6,179 nt of DNA from Rickettsiaceae bacterium (GTDB lineage: Bacteria > Pseudomonadota > Alphaproteobacteria > Rickettsiales > Rickettsiaceae): positions 1 to 6,179 of the forward strand of contig JAOMYS010000066.1 of assembly GCA_028372485.1 (NCBI GenBank), read 5' to 3'. Of this stretch, positions 5,929-6,179 are shown in pieces. Each line of letters begins with the position of its first letter. Positions within the stretch are counted from its first letter, which is position 1. The notes beneath the pieces were generated by a model that was not told the origin of the DNA, made no database searches, and was given only the letters and a program-made list of their open reading frames with translations. The position numbers were made by a program, and so were the translations under genes.

Positions 5929-5989
5929 CGCTCTTCGTTGCTTGTGTAATCACTACAGTGACTCATTTGTGGGAAGAGCGTCTTTTTTT
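5929..5989 (+). terminator. Rho-independent terminator after ctrA
   Basis: CGCTCTTC (5929-5936) is perfectly complementary to GAAGAGCG (5973-5980), and the second arm is followed by TC and seven T (5983-5989). The loop is long (36 bases) but holds an inner inverted repeat CACT/AGTG (5951-5960), which would shorten it. Position 33 bases after the ctrA stop is as expected. Confidence 0.8.
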
Positions 5990-6109
5990 CTAGAGGAATA
6001 ATATCCTATACCAATCCCGTACCACAGCGGCGTTGCCTGCACGGCTATTGAGTATCTAGAAAACCACCGAGGTCATTGGTGTAAATCTTAGTATTACTAA
6101 CACCTCTAT
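5990..6109. other. Noncoding stretch after the ctrA terminator
   Basis: No gene is supported. Bases 6011-6050 are noticeably richer in G and C than the surroundings. Short frames are open on both strands for fewer than about 40 codons, without ribosome sites. A 5-bp dyad GGTGT (6078-6082)/ACACC (6100-6104) is too short to interpret. Confidence 0.5.
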
Positions 6110-6141
6110 TGTCATTCCGCACGTGACAGCCCCACCCCCAC
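6110..6141 (+). repeat. Partial copy of the palindromic repeat with a C-rich insert
   Basis: TGTCATTCCG at 6110-6119 repeats exactly the first ten bases of copy 2 (1011-1020), but the matching second arm is missing. Instead TGACA (6124-6128) closes a small dyad with TGTCA (6110-6114), and a C-rich run (6130-6139) leads into the next repeat start at 6142. It looks like a broken copy abutting a full one. Confidence 0.6.
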
Positions 6142-6179
6142 TGTCTTTCCGTAAGCGATCGCTAAGGGAGCTATACGGA
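6142..6179 (+). repeat. Palindromic repeat, copy 4 (plus orientation, cut by the window end)
   Basis: TGTC is followed by one mismatch and the arm TCCGTA (6148-6153), a 20-base interior and the complementary arm TACGGA (6174-6179), where the window stops. Arm bases and spacing agree with copy 2, and GGGAGCTA before the second arm resembles GCGAGCTG of copy 2. The continuation is expected to read close to ATCTC. Confidence 0.7.

Noticed and set aside
5753..5953. 66-codon frame on the minus strand over the end of ctrA
   Set aside because: It covers ctrA coding sequence, the stop hairpin and part of the terminator; its Phe/Ile-rich product is what antisense of Glu/Lys-rich coding gives.
6056..6179. 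Minus-strand frame open to the window end (about 40 codons)
   Set aside because: It runs through repeat copy 4 and the broken copy, so the open frame is best explained by repeat sequence; no start or motif supports a gene.

Overview
The window looks like a piece of an AT-rich, probably host-associated alphaproteobacterial genome, with Rickettsiales or a similar reduced lineage as the best guess. The main reasons are an unmistakable CtrA cell-cycle regulator, an alphaproteobacterial-type dCTP deaminase (dcd), AT-rich codon use, long AT-rich spacers and short dispersed palindromic repeats. The lineage is inferred from gene content and composition; there is no rRNA or other decisive marker. All genes are on the + strand.

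Layout. Bases 1-149 hold the 3' end of a sugar kinase resembling AmgK. It is followed after 11 bases by a MurU-type nucleotidyltransferase (161-883); together they form the amgK-murU peptidoglycan sugar recycling pair. Bases 884-1250 are noncoding and hold three short hairpin repeats in alternating orientation, then a promoter-like site. Bases 1251-2441 encode a 12-helix Bcr/CflA-type MFS exporter. A 300-base AT-rich spacer with one strong hairpin precedes a tight cluster: dcd (2742-3308), secB (3339-3797) and an outer-membrane porin (3817-5031), separated by only 30 and 19 bases. After a 118-base promoter-like gap comes ctrA (5150-5896), closed by a rho-independent terminator. The last part of the window is noncoding and ends inside a further copy of the hairpin repeat.

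How the genes fit together. The amgK-murU pair would return cell-wall amino sugars to UDP-MurNAc. The export chaperone SecB sits immediately before a gene for a secreted beta-barrel protein, its classic client type, so coexpression is plausible. dcd supplies dUMP precursor for dTTP. CtrA is a separate regulatory unit with its own candidate promoter and terminator. I found no TTAA-N7-TTAA CtrA box in the spacers.

The most unusual content is the repeat family. Four copies share 6- to 8-bp complementary arms around a 20- to 27-base interior. Two arm variants differ by paired, compensating changes. No new defence, toxin or mobile system is visible.
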